From positions 149,793 to 213,792 of the forward strand of contig NZ_JAASTZ010000003.1 of NCBI RefSeq assembly GCF_014322765.1: a stretch of 64,000 bases of DNA, read 5' to 3'. Positions 1 to 9,253 of the stretch are shown here, piece after piece; position 1 is the first letter of the stretch, and every line of letters begins with the position of its first letter. The DNA comes from Listeria immobilis (GTDB lineage Bacteria; Bacillota; Bacilli; Lactobacillales; Listeriaceae). Under the pieces are notes generated by a model that saw only the letters and a program-made list of their open reading frames with translations, did no database searches and was not told the origin of the DNA. Position numbers and translations under genes: made by a program.

Positions 1-63
1 CATTTTTCTTGGTGTAACAGATTTTTTTAAAATAGTTATAATGTATAAGTCAAGCATATCCAA
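1..63 (-). CDS. 5' end of a leftward gene, probable YpbB/RecQ-associated HTH protein (partial)
   Basis: An open frame starts with TTG at 63 and runs off the left edge. It is preceded by a strong ribosome binding site (AAAGGTGG, about six bases upstream). The 21 visible codons read MDMLDLYIITILKKSVTPRK then M. In Bacillus and Listeria the ferredoxin gene lies divergent from ypbB-recQ, and the visible peptide resembles the start of such a protein, so YpbB is the inferred identity. Only the start is in the window, so no domain can be checked. Confidence 0.5.
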   Translation of the reverse strand, partial: MDMLDLYIITILKKSVTPRKM

Positions 64-214
64 GCTTTCCACCACCTTTTTTGTATGCTTATCATACCAC
101 AGAAACACTTGTTCGGCACTGGTTTTCACTAAAAAAACTTTATAAAAATATGATACAATAGAAAAAGAAAAAATCTAGCTTCAAATAGTCGTTTTAGAAA
201 GGAAGCGGAAAATA

Positions 215-439
215 TTGAAATATTGTCGTGTTGAAAAAGACACTTGTATTGCTTGTGGAGCTTGCTCGATTCATGCACCTGACGTATTTGATTATGATAC
301 GGAAGGACTGGCTTTTAATATGCTTGATGATAATTCTGGTACTAAACAAATTCCCGAAGATTTAATCGAAATGGTTATTGATGCCGAATTTGCTTGTCCT
401 TCACTTTCCATTAAACTTTCAGATAAACCTTTTCACTAA
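215..439 (+). CDS. fer: 4Fe-4S ferredoxin
   Basis: A small electron carrier of 74 residues. Cysteines at 11, 14 and 17 (CIACGAC) plus Cys61 (FACPS) form the ligand set of a single [4Fe-4S] cluster, as in Bacillus Fer. The acidic character fits the family. The start is TTG, about seven bases after AAAGGAAGCGG; no ATG in frame lies near. It is a single-gene unit, divergent from the partial gene at the left edge and convergent with ribU, with which it shares a bidirectional terminator. Electron partners are not shown by the sequence; the flavoprotein reductase at 16275 is a conceivable one. Confidence 0.9.
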   Translation: MKYCRVEKDTCIACGACSIHAPDVFDYDTEGLAFNMLDDNSGTKQIPEDLIEMVIDAEFACPSLSIKLSDKPFH

Positions 440-472
440 AAAACCGTGAGCCCCCCAGGACTCACGGTTTTT
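438..472. terminator. Bidirectional terminator between fer and ribU
   Basis: Perfect stem CCGTGAG/CTCACGG extended by A/T pairs (arms about 438-450 and 461-472), with T runs on both strands. It serves the convergent fer and ribU genes. Confidence 0.9.
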
Positions 473-479
473 ATTTATT

Positions 480-1091
480 TTAATGGCTAGCTTCTTGTTG
501 TCTCTTTTCGAATTTGCGCCGCTCTTTTGCAGTTTGGTTTTTAGCAATCCATTTTTTCATTCGTGAATAAAGCAATAAGAATACCGCACTAACAATAACC
601 CCTTTAAGTAGGTTGAATGGCACGATAGCATAAGTAATTAACCATGCAATATCTGTATTCGCCGGAAGACCTCCGAGTTTTATATAAAATGGTAGTAATA
701 CAAAATAATTAAATACAGTCATAGCAAGCGTCATTAGCACTGTCCCTACAGCGGTTGAAAGAACCATTCCTTTCGTTGTGCGGAACCAGTGAAATAGATA
801 ATAAATTGGCAATACATAAAATATCCCTGAAATAAAATTAGCTAACTCTCCAACTGGAACACCTACTGGGCTACCAGAAACGATGTATAGCAGCACATTT
901 TTTATTAATTCTACTAAAATTACAGCTAATGGACCAAATAAAAGGCCGCCAAGTAATGCTGGAATATCACTAAAATCAAGCTTTAAAAATGGTGCGCTTG
1001 GTAGTAACGGAAATTGGAGCATCATTAGTATAAATGCTAATGTTCCAAGTACCGCCACACTTACAAAAACCTTCATTGAATAATTCTTCAT
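480..1091 (-). CDS. ribU: Riboflavin ECF transporter S component RibU
   Basis: The substrate-binding membrane subunit that works with the energy-coupling factor module to import riboflavin. The protein is 203 residues from the chosen ATG at 1091, with about six hydrophobic helices and the RibU signature [13 protein letters not shown] near residue 40. The frame is open further to 1133, but AAGGAG stands eight bases before the ATG at 1091, which decides the start. The long leader carries an FMN riboswitch followed by a terminator, as expected for a riboflavin importer. The C-terminus is very basic and cytoplasmic. The ECF ATPases are not in this window. Confidence 0.95.
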   Translation of the reverse strand: MKNYSMKVFVSVAVLGTLAFILMMLQFPLLPSAPFLKLDFSDIPALLGGLLFGPLAVILVELIKNVLLYIVSGSPVGVPVGELANFISGIFYVLPIYYLFHWFRTTKGMVLSTAVGTVLMTLAMTVFNYFVLLPFYIKLGGLPANTDIAWLITYAIVPFNLLKGVIVSAVFLLLYSRMKKWIAKNQTAKERRKFEKRQQEASH

Positions 1092-1160
1092 TGTCATTTC
1101 TCCTTGATGTTCATCAAAAGAAGCGAGTGACATCGCTTAACGAACGCAACCCAAGCAAAT

Positions 1161-1190
1161 AAAAAAACCCAACTAAAAAAAGTTGAGGGA
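1161..1190 (-). terminator. Intrinsic terminator in the ribU leader
   Basis: On the minus strand CTCAAC pairs with GTTGGG (plus positions 1168-1173 and 1182-1187, one wobble pair), followed by seven T. It lies between the FMN aptamer and ribU and is the likely expression platform: FMN binding would favour this terminator. Confidence 0.75.
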
Positions 1191-1284
1191 GAGTTTGTGA
1201 ATTAATATACAAGTGGTAGATACTTAAATAAGCATCACAGCTTGCTAACACATGCTCGTGAAGACAAACGAAAAGGTCTGCCAA

Positions 1285-1401
1285 CATCTTCTCCCATCCA
1301 GACTATACTGTCGGTCCTGGAATTACACCAGAGTCAACTGCTATAAAAGCAGATCGTGGACTTTTACCACCGGTCGGGAATTACACCCTGCCCCGAAGAT
1401 G
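1285..1401 (-). promoter_or_regulatory. FMN riboswitch (RFN element)
   Basis: Read on the minus strand the region contains the RFN landmarks in order: GGGGCAGGGTG, AATTCCCGACCGG, GGTGTAATTCC, GACCGACAGT and CTGGATGGGAGAAGA. The outer P1 helix is formed by 1286-1291 with 1395-1400. It lies in the ribU leader. By family knowledge FMN binding lowers transporter expression. Confidence 0.97.
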
Positions 1402-1425
1402 AACGAATATTTTCTTACAAATTTT

Positions 1426-1453
1426 ATTTTACCATGAATATAATTTTTCGCAA
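1426..1453 (-). promoter_or_regulatory. Promoter of the ribU leader
   Basis: Minus-strand -35 TTGCGA (plus 1448-1453), 16-base spacer and -10 TAAAAT (plus 1426-1431), just ahead of the FMN aptamer. Confidence 0.65.
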
Positions 1454-1495
1454 GTTTTTTTGTAACTTTTTTCACGTAAACGCTTTCTCAGTTTT

Positions 1496-2014
1496 TTACC
1501 ATGGAATATTGGTCGATAAAGACTCTGCTAGTGATTTATTTTCTTTTAAGCGGATTTTACGTGCAATACTTCTTGCTTCGGCTCCAGCATGAATTCTCTT
1601 TTGCTCATCAGTTTCTGGTTCAACAAGGGGAACTTGAACTGTTTTACCATCTTCCCCAAGCGCAACAAAAGTTAAAAAAGAAGTTGCTGCTAAGTAGCGC
1701 TCTCCGGTTTTTAAATTTTCAGCGATGATTTTCACAAAAATTTCCATTGAACTTCTACCAGTAGAGGCAACATAAGATTCTAAACAAACAGAATGGTCAT
1801 TTTTAATTGGTTTTAAAAAGTCCACTGAGTCTGTTGATGCTGTCACTATTTCCGTCCGACAATGACGTGATGCACTAATCGATGCAGTATCATCAATATA
1901 AGTCATTAACCGTCCACCAAATAAAGTATTATGATTATTTGTGTCCGAGGGAAATACTCGACTTGTTTTAATTACTAGAGATTCTTTACAAAATTTTGTT
2001 TGTCTTTTGTCCAT
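1496..2014 (-). CDS. Acyl-CoA thioesterase, hotdog fold (YkhA-like)
   Basis: Hydrolyses acyl-CoA thioesters to free acid and CoA in the cytoplasm; the natural acyl chain is unknown. The protein is 172 residues with one hotdog domain covering about residues 10-130. The NNHNTLFGGRLM segment followed by DDTASI is the N-terminal acyl-CoA hydrolase motif, including the conserved Asn, Gly-Gly and Asp. The ATG at 2014 follows GGAGCG. It lies between resE and the ribU leader on the same strand; no terminator is seen between its stop and the ribU promoter. Confidence 0.88.
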   Translation of the reverse strand: MDKRQTKFCKESLVIKTSRVFPSDTNNHNTLFGGRLMTYIDDTASISASRHCRTEIVTASTDSVDFLKPIKNDHSVCLESYVASTGRSSMEIFVKIIAENLKTGERYLAATSFLTFVALGEDGKTVQVPLVEPETDEQKRIHAGAEARSIARKIRLKENKSLAESLSTNIPW

Positions 2015-2033
2015 TTTTTTCGCTCCATTCTAT

Positions 2034-3821
2034 TTATCCAAGTGGTAAAGTAATAATAAAATCAGAACCTTTACCTAGCTGACTTTTAACAGAAATTTTT
2101 CCGCCATGTGCTTCCACAATGTTTTTAACAATCGCAAGTCCAATACCTGTACCAACAGCTTTTCCTCGTTTTCTTGCTTTATCCGCTTTATAGAAACGTT
2201 CAAACAAGTATGGGATGTCCTCTTCGGCAATTCCGCTACCATTATCGGAGACTGTTAAAATTAATTTATTTTGAGTTGCATCAATGGATTGTTTTAAAAT
2301 AACTCTACCAGCATATCCTTCTTTTCCAGTATGGCGAATGGCGTTCATAATTAAATTTATTAACACTTGCTCCATTCGGTCTGGATCAAAGGAATATTCT
2401 AACTCTGGTGTTTCTAATTCCAAGCCTAATTCGACAAAGTTCTCTTTTGCTAAAACGTCGAAATTAGCCATAACTTTTTCTAAAAGTGGCGCAAGTGGTA
2501 GCTTTTGATTATCCATTTGGTTAAATCCTGCTTCCATTCGTGCTAAGTCTAGCATATCATTGACTAAACGACCAATACGAAGCGATTCATCATAAATAAT
2601 CTGCGCAAACTCTCGCACTTCTTCATCTGATTGAGCAACTCCGTCAATAATCGCTTCACTGTATCCTTGCAACATGGAAATCGGCGTTCGTAATTCATGA
2701 GAGACATTATTAACAAAATCACTCTTCATTTTTTCTAGTTGTTTTTCTTCTGTCATATCACGAATAACAGCTACAACACTTCGAACATGTTCGCCAGTAT
2801 AAAGTAGCGTTAAAATGGCTACATACGTCCGATCGGCAAATGTGATTTCACCAACTTGGGATTCCTTCGCTTCAAGTGTATCGTCCAATAAATTATCTAG
2901 CGCAACCGGTATCAGTACTTTTCCAGAGTTTTCTGGTGAAAAAAACCAATTATGCAGAAATTCTTCTGCTGGCGGATTGCTTAAAACAATTGTTTTATCA
3001 ATACTGAATTTAATAACTCCATCTGCCATCCCAACTAAAATATTCGATAGCTGTTCTTTTTCTTGCCGAAGGGCGCTAACATTGTATTTTAGCTGCTTAG
3101 CCATATCATTAAAAGCTACACCAAGTTCGCCTATTTCATCATGAGTGTATGTCGGTACACGATTATCAAAGTTACCCTTGGAAACAGCAATAGCAATTTT
3201 TTTCATTTCTCGAAGCGGGAAAGCCATTCTTGATGAGAATACAAACGATAAGATGGATGTAATAAATACTGCAATAATCCCTGATACTATCAGTGTGGTC
3301 ATCGTTTTTTTATTTACTTGCAAAATAGTACTGTACGATTGGTAAACATAAACAACCCCAGAATCTCCATTATCTAAAACAAATTTTTGCGCAGAAATTT
3401 CCACTGGCATTGCATGACTATCCGCTTTAAAATTATACTTCATTGTAACAATATTTTCTTTTTCTAATGCCTTATCTAATGTTTTATCATGTATTAATTT
3501 ATCTGCCGAGGTGGAGGAAACATAATCTGGTGATTGTAGTTGATAGACATTTTTACCATCCTGCTCAATAATGACACCTAATGTATTATCTAATAAAGTA
3601 AGCGGTGAATCATTTTTATTTTGAGTCGAAATTACTGCATCATGTTCTTTCATTACTTTAATAATACTCGTAGTCGTATCTTCCAACACTTTGGTAATTT
3701 GGGTAATATTATTTTTTTCATAAATCATCGCAACTAAAAAACCAGAAATAACTAAAATACCAATTAAAAGCAAAATAATGGTACTCCAAATTTTACCAAC
3801 AATACTATTCCATATTTTCAT
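2034..3821 (-). CDS. resE: Sensor histidine kinase ResE
   Basis: Membrane sensor of the ResDE two-component system, linked in Bacillus and Listeria to respiration and redox state. It is 595 residues from the ATG at 3821, which follows GAGGTGAG; the frame extends upstream to 3860 without a better site. Order: membrane helix at about 12-33, extracytoplasmic sensor region to about 170, second helix at about 175-197, HAMP at 197-249, PAS-like segment at 250-357, phosphoacceptor His375 in VSHELRTP, then HATPase with N, G1 (DNGSGIAEED) and G2 (GTGIGLAIVK) boxes. It lies 93 bases downstream of resD, probably co-transcribed. The phosphotransfer partner is ResD by position. Confidence 0.93.
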   Translation of the reverse strand: MKIWNSIVGKIWSTIILLLIGILVISGFLVAMIYEKNNITQITKVLEDTTTSIIKVMKEHDAVISTQNKNDSPLTLLDNTLGVIIEQDGKNVYQLQSPDYVSSTSADKLIHDKTLDKALEKENIVTMKYNFKADSHAMPVEISAQKFVLDNGDSGVVYVYQSYSTILQVNKKTMTTLIVSGIIAVFITSILSFVFSSRMAFPLREMKKIAIAVSKGNFDNRVPTYTHDEIGELGVAFNDMAKQLKYNVSALRQEKEQLSNILVGMADGVIKFSIDKTIVLSNPPAEEFLHNWFFSPENSGKVLIPVALDNLLDDTLEAKESQVGEITFADRTYVAILTLLYTGEHVRSVVAVIRDMTEEKQLEKMKSDFVNNVSHELRTPISMLQGYSEAIIDGVAQSDEEVREFAQIIYDESLRIGRLVNDMLDLARMEAGFNQMDNQKLPLAPLLEKVMANFDVLAKENFVELGLELETPELEYSFDPDRMEQVLINLIMNAIRHTGKEGYAGRVILKQSIDATQNKLILTVSDNGSGIAEEDIPYLFERFYKADKARKRGKAVGTGIGLAIVKNIVEAHGGKISVKSQLGKGSDFIITLPLG

Positions 3822-3914
3822 CCATCTCACCTCGCTTCCCACAAAAAAACAACGGAACAAAGCACGTGCGGCATAACACTTGCCGATTTAACGTCTTTGT
3901 CCGCTATCATAAGT

Positions 3915-4631
3915 TTATTCTTCTGGAACCTCGAATTTATATCCTAAACCCCAAACAGTGACTATCATTCTTGCTGCGTCTTCAGATACATCATGTAATT
4001 TTTCTCGAAGTCTTTTCACATGGGTATCAATCGTACGCAAATCGCCAAAGAATTCATAACGCCATACCTCTTTTAAAAGTGATTCTCGGTCAAATACCTT
4101 GTCTGGTGATTTAGCTAAATAATAAAGTAAATCATATTCTTTTGGCGTTAAACCGATTTCTTTTCCATCAACAATAACACGATGGGCTTCATTATCAATT
4201 TTCAAATGAGGGAAGGTAATAATATCTCCTGGAGTTCCGCCTGCGCCTTCTTCAGAGTTTTGTTTTGCACGACGAAGAACTGCTTTTACCCGTAGTACTA
4301 CTTCTCTTGGGCTAAAAGGTTTGACAATATAATCATCTGCACCAACTTCAAAACCCTGTACTCGGTTCGCCTCTTCTCCTTTAGCTGTTAACATAACAAC
4401 TGGTGTCGCTTTATATTCTCTTAATTCACGACATACTTCAATTCCATCTTTACCTGGCATCATTAAATCAAGTAGGATTACTTCATAATTATTGTTCAGT
4501 GCCATGTCAAGTGCCTGATCCCCATCACTAGCCTCTTCAATACGATAGTTCTCTCGTTCGAGATACATCTTAAGAAGTCGGCGAATCCGATCCTCATCAT
4601 CCACAACGAGCACTCTAACTTGTTCACTCAT
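3915..4631 (-). CDS. resD: Response regulator ResD
   Basis: OmpR-family transcription regulator phosphorylated by ResE. The protein is 238 residues: a receiver domain with the acidic pair Asp11-Asp12, phosphoacceptor Asp55 in VILLDLMMPG, Thr82 and Lys104 in VKPFSPRE, then a winged-helix DNA-binding domain ending GLGYKF at about 140-235. The ATG at 4631 follows GGGGATG. It is the first gene of the resD-resE pair. The known regulon concerns respiration, fermentation and sugar uptake; targets cannot be read from the sequence. Confidence 0.95.
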   Translation of the reverse strand: MSEQVRVLVVDDEDRIRRLLKMYLERENYRIEEASDGDQALDMALNNNYEVILLDLMMPGKDGIEVCRELREYKATPVVMLTAKGEEANRVQGFEVGADDYIVKPFSPREVVLRVKAVLRRAKQNSEEGAGGTPGDIITFPHLKIDNEAHRVIVDGKEIGLTPKEYDLLYYLAKSPDKVFDRESLLKEVWRYEFFGDLRTIDTHVKRLREKLHDVSEDAARMIVTVWGLGYKFEVPEE

Positions 4632-4832
4632 AAGTATTCATCCCCTAACTCTCATTTACATACAGAATTAATTAATATAACTAATTGGAAGTTCCCGTAC
4701 CCACATACGAAAACACGTATCATTTCCTATACCAAATTTCCTACGAATTAAATTATACATGTTTTTCACAAAACGCGCTATTAGAAAGTTTATTTAATAG
4801 AGAAAATTAGTTTATCTGTAGTATTATCATCG

Positions 4833-5564
4833 TTATTTTTTCTTACCAAACCTTGCTTCTGTCTTTAATTGTTTTACTTCATGATGAGATAACTCTCTTC
4901 GCTCACCAGCATTTAAGCCACGCAAGTTTAAAAAAGAATATTCTTCTCTTGAAAGTTTTTGCACTTCAAATCCTACTGCTTCAAACATTTTACGTACTTG
5001 ACGATTCCGACCTTCATGAATAGTAATTTCTACAATTGCTTTATCTTTAGCTTTATCTGATGAACGTACTTTCACTTTCGCTGGAGCAGTTTTACGGCCA
5101 TCAATTACTACGCCACGCTCTAACGTCCGAATCACTTCTCTTTCCGGAATACCTTTTATTCGGGCGATATAGGTTTTAGAAACTTCATTTTTAGGGTGCA
5201 TTAATAGATTAGCAAAATCCCCATCATTTGTCATTAACAATAAGCCCGATGTGTCATAATCAAGTCTTCCAACTGGGTAAAGTCGTTCTGGAATATCTGC
5301 AAAATAATCCGCTACAGTCGTCCGTCCTTTATCATCTGTAACAGCCGATACAGTTCCTCTAGGCTTGTAAAATAAGAAATAGCGATGTTCTTCTTTTGTT
5401 AACTGAATTCCCTCCACTTCAATGCGTTCCGTTCCACTAACTTTAACACCTAATTCTGTTACTACTTTGCCATTTACTGTTACTTTTCCTTCTTTAATCA
5501 GTGTTTCTGCTTTTCTTCTAGAAGTAATACCTGCATTTGCAATTACTTTTTGTAAACGTTCCAT
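4833..5564 (-). CDS. rluB: 23S rRNA pseudouridine synthase RluB
   Basis: Isomerises a uridine in 23S rRNA (position 2605 in E. coli numbering by family). The protein is 243 residues with an N-terminal S4 RNA-binding domain (MERLQKVIANAG to about residue 55) and a RsuA/RluB catalytic domain with GRLDYDTSGLLL, whose Asp is the nucleophile. The ATG at 5564 follows AGGAGGGG. It starts two bases after scpB ends and is the last gene of lysA-scpA-scpB-rluB. No clear terminator follows it in the 200 bases before resD. Confidence 0.94.
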   Translation of the reverse strand: MERLQKVIANAGITSRRKAETLIKEGKVTVNGKVVTELGVKVSGTERIEVEGIQLTKEEHRYFLFYKPRGTVSAVTDDKGRTTVADYFADIPERLYPVGRLDYDTSGLLLMTNDGDFANLLMHPKNEVSKTYIARIKGIPEREVIRTLERGVVIDGRKTAPAKVKVRSSDKAKDKAIVEITIHEGRNRQVRKMFEAVGFEVQKLSREEYSFLNLRGLNAGERRELSHHEVKQLKTEARFGKKK

Positions 5565-5566
5565 CT

Positions 5567-6163
5567 TTATTTCCCCTCCTGTTCTTTATTTTGGTTAAAC
5601 CGGTCAAAAAACAGGTCCATTTCGTTTTGGTCTGGTTCTTCTGTTTCTGAATCAGCAAGTTTTGGTAAATCATCTAAAGAATTAAGCCCAAATGCATCTA
5701 AAAACTCACTTGTAGTTATATATAATTTTGCTCGTCCAGCACCATCCACTCGTCCTTTATCTGTTACTAAACCTTTGGCAACTAATGTACGGATTGGTCC
5801 ATCTGTTTGAACTCCACGCACTTCGTCTACTTCCATTCTTGTTACAGGTTGTCTATAAGCAATAATCGCCAATGTTTCTAGGGATGCTTGTGATAAGACA
5901 GTATTGCTTGGAACTTCCACTAATTTTCGCAAATATTCTGCATGCCCTTTTTTTGTGGCAAGTTGGAATGTTCCTGCTAGTTCTAGTAAAATAAGTCCTC
6001 GATCAGCATTTTCATTGTATCGCTCACTTAACAACTCTAATAAATTGAGTGCTTCAATATGCGTAATCTCCATAACTCCGGTTAATTGTTCTGTTGAAAG
6101 TCCTGCATCTCCTGCAGCAAAAAGTAAGCTCTCTAATATACCTATTTGTTCTTCTCTAGTCAC
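5567..6163 (-). CDS. scpB: Segregation and condensation protein B
   Basis: The kleisin-associated winged-helix partner of ScpA in the SMC complex, which compacts and segregates the chromosome. It is 198 residues with two winged-helix domains; the conserved ETLAIIAYRQPVTR and VRGV motifs are at about 100-125. The C-terminal tail is acidic (ETEEPDQNEMD). The start is GTG after AAAGGGGAAG and overlaps the scpA stop by four bases, showing translational coupling that matches the stoichiometric complex. Confidence 0.95.
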   Translation of the reverse strand: MTREEQIGILESLLFAAGDAGLSTEQLTGVMEITHIEALNLLELLSERYNENADRGLILLELAGTFQLATKKGHAEYLRKLVEVPSNTVLSQASLETLAIIAYRQPVTRMEVDEVRGVQTDGPIRTLVAKGLVTDKGRVDGAGRAKLYITTSEFLDAFGLNSLDDLPKLADSETEEPDQNEMDLFFDRFNQNKEQEGK

Positions 6164-6909
6164 GATAGTTCTTCCCCTTTACCTAACACATATAAATCGG
6201 CAAAACTTTCCACTTGTTCCACTTCAACTAATTTTCGTTTCATTAATTCTAAAAGTGCTAAAAATGTAACAACTAACTGTTCCTTCGTCCGTTCTTCAAA
6301 TAACTCGTCAAAACGCAAGCGGTGGTTTGGTTGTTGTTGCAATCTCCCGATAACAGCGTCCATTCGGTCATCTATCGAAATTTCTTGGGTTGTAATTCTT
6401 GTATGCAGTGGTTTGTTTAATTTTTTGCGTCGTAACATTTTATTAAAAGCACTTAGCATATCATTCAGCGATACATCTAGTTCAGCCACATGGGAACCAT
6501 CCTCATATTCAGCAAGATCCATTGGTGGCTTGCTGAAATAAAAGCTCCGTTCTGCTTCTTTTTCTTTTAATTCTTTTGCAGCCTCTTTAAAACGTTTATA
6601 TTCCATTAATTTCTCCACTAGAGCATCTCGTGGATCTTCTTCTTCTACTAGTGTATCATAATCAATTTCTAATTCCTGTTTTGGAAGAAGCATTTTACTT
6701 TTTATCTCAAGCAAAGTGGCTGCCATTACTAAATATTCACTAGCTACATCTAGTTCCATTTCTTGCATAGTGTGAACAAATTCCATATATTGGTCTGTAA
6801 TCTCAGCCATTGGAATATCATATATATCCACTTCTAACTGCCCGATTAGATGCAGAAGTAAATCAAGCGGTCCTTCAAATGCATCTACCTTAAAATTCAT
6901 TTCTACCAT
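6160..6909 (-). CDS. scpA: Segregation and condensation protein A
   Basis: The kleisin subunit that bridges SMC heads and binds ScpB. It is 249 residues; the N-terminal motif FKVDAFEGPLDLLLHLI is diagnostic, and the C-terminal winged helix (FLALLELMKRKLVEVEQ) contacts the SMC head. The ATG at 6909 is favoured by GGCGGG seven bases upstream; an ATG nine bases further in is possible. It follows lysA by 15 bases and overlaps scpB by four, in one operon. Confidence 0.95.
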   Translation of the reverse strand: MVEMNFKVDAFEGPLDLLLHLIGQLEVDIYDIPMAEITDQYMEFVHTMQEMELDVASEYLVMAATLLEIKSKMLLPKQELEIDYDTLVEEEDPRDALVEKLMEYKRFKEAAKELKEKEAERSFYFSKPPMDLAEYEDGSHVAELDVSLNDMLSAFNKMLRRKKLNKPLHTRITTQEISIDDRMDAVIGRLQQQPNHRLRFDELFEERTKEQLVVTFLALLELMKRKLVEVEQVESFADLYVLGKGEELS

Positions 6910-6924
6910 ATTTGTCCCGCCCTA

Positions 6925-8235
6925 CTATAATGAAAGATCATTTTGCACTAAATTCTCGTATGTTTCGCGAGCCACTACTAATTTATCTACGCCATTCTCT
7001 ACAAAAACTACAGGAGGTCTAGGGATACGATTATAATTACTAGCCATTGCATAACCATATGCTCCGGTGCAAAAAACTGCTAAAACTTCTCCAGCATTCG
7101 ATTTTGGTAGTGGTAAATCCCAAATCAGCATATCGCCAGACTCACAACATTTCCCTGCAATAGCAACAGTTTCTTCCGCTTCTTTCTCTGGACTAGCCGC
7201 AAGTACTGCATCATAATGCGCGTCATATAAAGCTGGACGAATATTATCAGACATACCGCCATCAACGGCTACATAATTCCTAATACCCGGTACTTCCTTT
7301 TTAGAACCAACTTTATAAAGTGTTGTTCCAGCTTCCCCAACTAAAGAACGACCAGGTTCAATCCATATTTCTGGAATAGCAATATCATTTGTATTTGCAA
7401 CATCCCTTACTTCTTCCATGATTTGGCGGACATATTCGCTTGGTTCTAATGGTTCGTCTTCTGCAGTATAACGAACTCCAAAGCCGCCTCCAAGGTTAAG
7501 TACTTTGGAATCAAAGCCGAGTGTTTGATGCCATTCAACTAATTTATCCATAATTCGACGGGCTGCTAATTTAAACCCAGTTGTTTCAAAAATTTGTGAA
7601 CCAATATGGCAATGTAAACCAATTAAGTCAAAAGCCTCACTTGCTCCAAGAACTTGCTTAATAGCTAGTTCCGCTTGCCCATTTGTTAATCCAAACCCAA
7701 ATTTCGAGTCATCTTGCCCCGTTAAAATATAGTCATGCGTATGTGCTTCAATACCTGGTGTAACTCGAATTAACACAGATGCTTTCTCATTTCTTTCTAT
7801 TAATATATCTTCTAATAAACTAATTTCATAATAATTATCCAAAACAAAGCAACCAATGCCATAATCAAGCGCCATATGGATTTCTTCAGCACTTTTGTTA
7901 TTACCATGAAAATGAATACGTTCTGCTGGAAATCCAGCTTTAATGGCTGTATATAGTTCTCCGCCAGATACTACATCCAGTGATAACCCTTCTTCTGCCA
8001 TCAACTGATATATCGCAACAGCAGAAAAAGCCTTGCTGGCATATGCAACTTGTGCCTTCACACCAAGATTTTCAAATGTTTTTTTAAATCCTCTTGCACG
8101 GTCTCGGATTAGCGCCACATCATAAACATAAAGCGGTGTGCCATATTTTTCGGCCAACTTTAAAGTGTCCACCCCTCCAATTTCGAGATGTCCTTCTGCA
8201 TTTACATTCATTGTTCCTAGCCGTTCAAACGTCAC
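6925..8235 (-). CDS. lysA: Diaminopimelate decarboxylase
   Basis: PLP enzyme converting meso-diaminopimelate to lysine and CO2, the last step of lysine synthesis. The protein is 436 residues. The PLP lysine lies in VAYASKAFS near residue 68, and HCHIGSQI, the Gly-rich GGGFG and CESGDML are family motifs of the alanine-racemase-like fold and its C-terminal beta domain. The start is GTG after AAAGGTGGG; an internal ATG at 8211 with a weaker site is the alternative. It heads lysA-scpA-scpB-rluB. No lysine riboswitch is visible upstream. Confidence 0.94.
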   Translation of the reverse strand: MTFERLGTMNVNAEGHLEIGGVDTLKLAEKYGTPLYVYDVALIRDRARGFKKTFENLGVKAQVAYASKAFSAVAIYQLMAEEGLSLDVVSGGELYTAIKAGFPAERIHFHGNNKSAEEIHMALDYGIGCFVLDNYYEISLLEDILIERNEKASVLIRVTPGIEAHTHDYILTGQDDSKFGFGLTNGQAELAIKQVLGASEAFDLIGLHCHIGSQIFETTGFKLAARRIMDKLVEWHQTLGFDSKVLNLGGGFGVRYTAEDEPLEPSEYVRQIMEEVRDVANTNDIAIPEIWIEPGRSLVGEAGTTLYKVGSKKEVPGIRNYVAVDGGMSDNIRPALYDAHYDAVLAASPEKEAEETVAIAGKCCESGDMLIWDLPLPKSNAGEVLAVFCTGAYGYAMASNYNRIPRPPVVFVENGVDKLVVARETYENLVQNDLSL

Positions 8236-8338
8236 GCCAATCCCACCTTTACATTACAGATTTTTAAAAGTTCTTTTATATAGTAGCACACTAAGAAGCC
8301 GAGCGACAATAACTATCTAAAAATAATATCAAATCCAT

Positions 8339-8401
8339 GAAAAAAGTTCAGCTGATTTCAATATCTTCCTGTCTCAGAAAATAACGAAATCAGCTGAACT
8401 T
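8339..8401 (-). terminator. Terminator after pnp with a 16-bp stem
   Basis: AAGTTCAGCTGATTTC at 8344-8359 pairs perfectly with 8386-8401 around a 26-base loop. A T run follows on the minus strand. It ends the xerD-deoB-pnp operon and lies upstream of lysA. Confidence 0.85.
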
Positions 8402-8416
8402 GTACAACCAATTACT

Positions 8417-9235
8417 TTAAGAAATTTTAGCAACAATCGCTTTTACATATTGTAAAAATGTGCTACGAACTCGTTCTGTTGTTTCGATAACTTCCTCATG
8501 TGAAAGTGGTTGGTCTAAAATCCCAGCTGCCATATTAGTAATGCAAGAAATGCCTAGAACGCGTAGTCCAGCATGGTTCGCAATAATTACTTCTGGTACT
8601 GTTGACATTCCAACTGCATCTGCTCCAAGTGTGCGCATCATTTGGATTTCTGCAGGTGTTTCATAGGTTGGACCGCTAAATCCAGCATAAACGCCTTCAC
8701 AAATGGTTAAATCAAGCTCTTGCGCAATTAATCTAGCTTCGACACGTAAATCTAAGTTATACGCTTCCGACATATCTGGGAAGCGAGGTCCAAAATGACT
8801 ATCATTTGGCCCAATAAGCGGACTTGTTCCAGTAAAGTTAATGTGGTCTGAAATTAGCATCAAGTCTCCCGCAGAAAACAGTTCGTTCACACCGCCAGCC
8901 GCATTAGTTACAATCAGCACTTCAACACCTAACTCTTTCATTACTCGAACTGGAAAAGTAACTTCTTGCATCGAATACCCTTCATAAAAATGGAAGCGCC
9001 CTTGCATCGCAACTACTTCTTTATGTTCTAATTCACCAAAAACAAATTGTCCAGCATGTCCTTCTACTGTGGAAACTGGAAAATGAGGAATTTCACTATA
9101 AGAAAGTTTTGTTGGTTGTGTAATTTCATCCGCTAACACTCCTAATCCAGATCCTAAAATTAATCCGATTTTTGGTGTTCCAGTGTAACTTTCTCTAATT
9201 TTTGCAACTGCTTCATTTACCTTTTCTAAACTCAT
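8417..9235 (-). CDS. pnp: Purine nucleoside phosphorylase
   Basis: Phosphorolysis of purine (deoxy)ribonucleosides to base and (deoxy)ribose-1-phosphate. At 272 residues and with motifs GLILGSGLG (phosphate loop), GRFHFYEGY, NAAGGVN and the specificity segment around SCITNMAAG, it belongs to the trimeric PNP family (B. subtilis PupG type) rather than the hexameric DeoD type. The ATG follows AGGAGG. It comes 18 bases after deoB, whose enzyme takes its sugar phosphate product. Confidence 0.94.
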   Translation of the reverse strand: MSLEKVNEAVAKIRESYTGTPKIGLILGSGLGVLADEITQPTKLSYSEIPHFPVSTVEGHAGQFVFGELEHKEVVAMQGRFHFYEGYSMQEVTFPVRVMKELGVEVLIVTNAAGGVNELFSAGDLMLISDHINFTGTSPLIGPNDSHFGPRFPDMSEAYNLDLRVEARLIAQELDLTICEGVYAGFSGPTYETPAEIQMMRTLGADAVGMSTVPEVIIANHAGLRVLGISCITNMAAGILDQPLSHEEVIETTERVRSTFLQYVKAIVAKIS

Positions 9236-9253
9236 GCTTGTTCCTCCTTTTTC

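Noticed and set aside
1475..1488. cre-like CGTAAACGCTTTCT between the thioesterase gene and the ribU promoter
   Set aside because: Two outer consensus bases differ, and riboflavin uptake already has a riboswitch; too weak to call.
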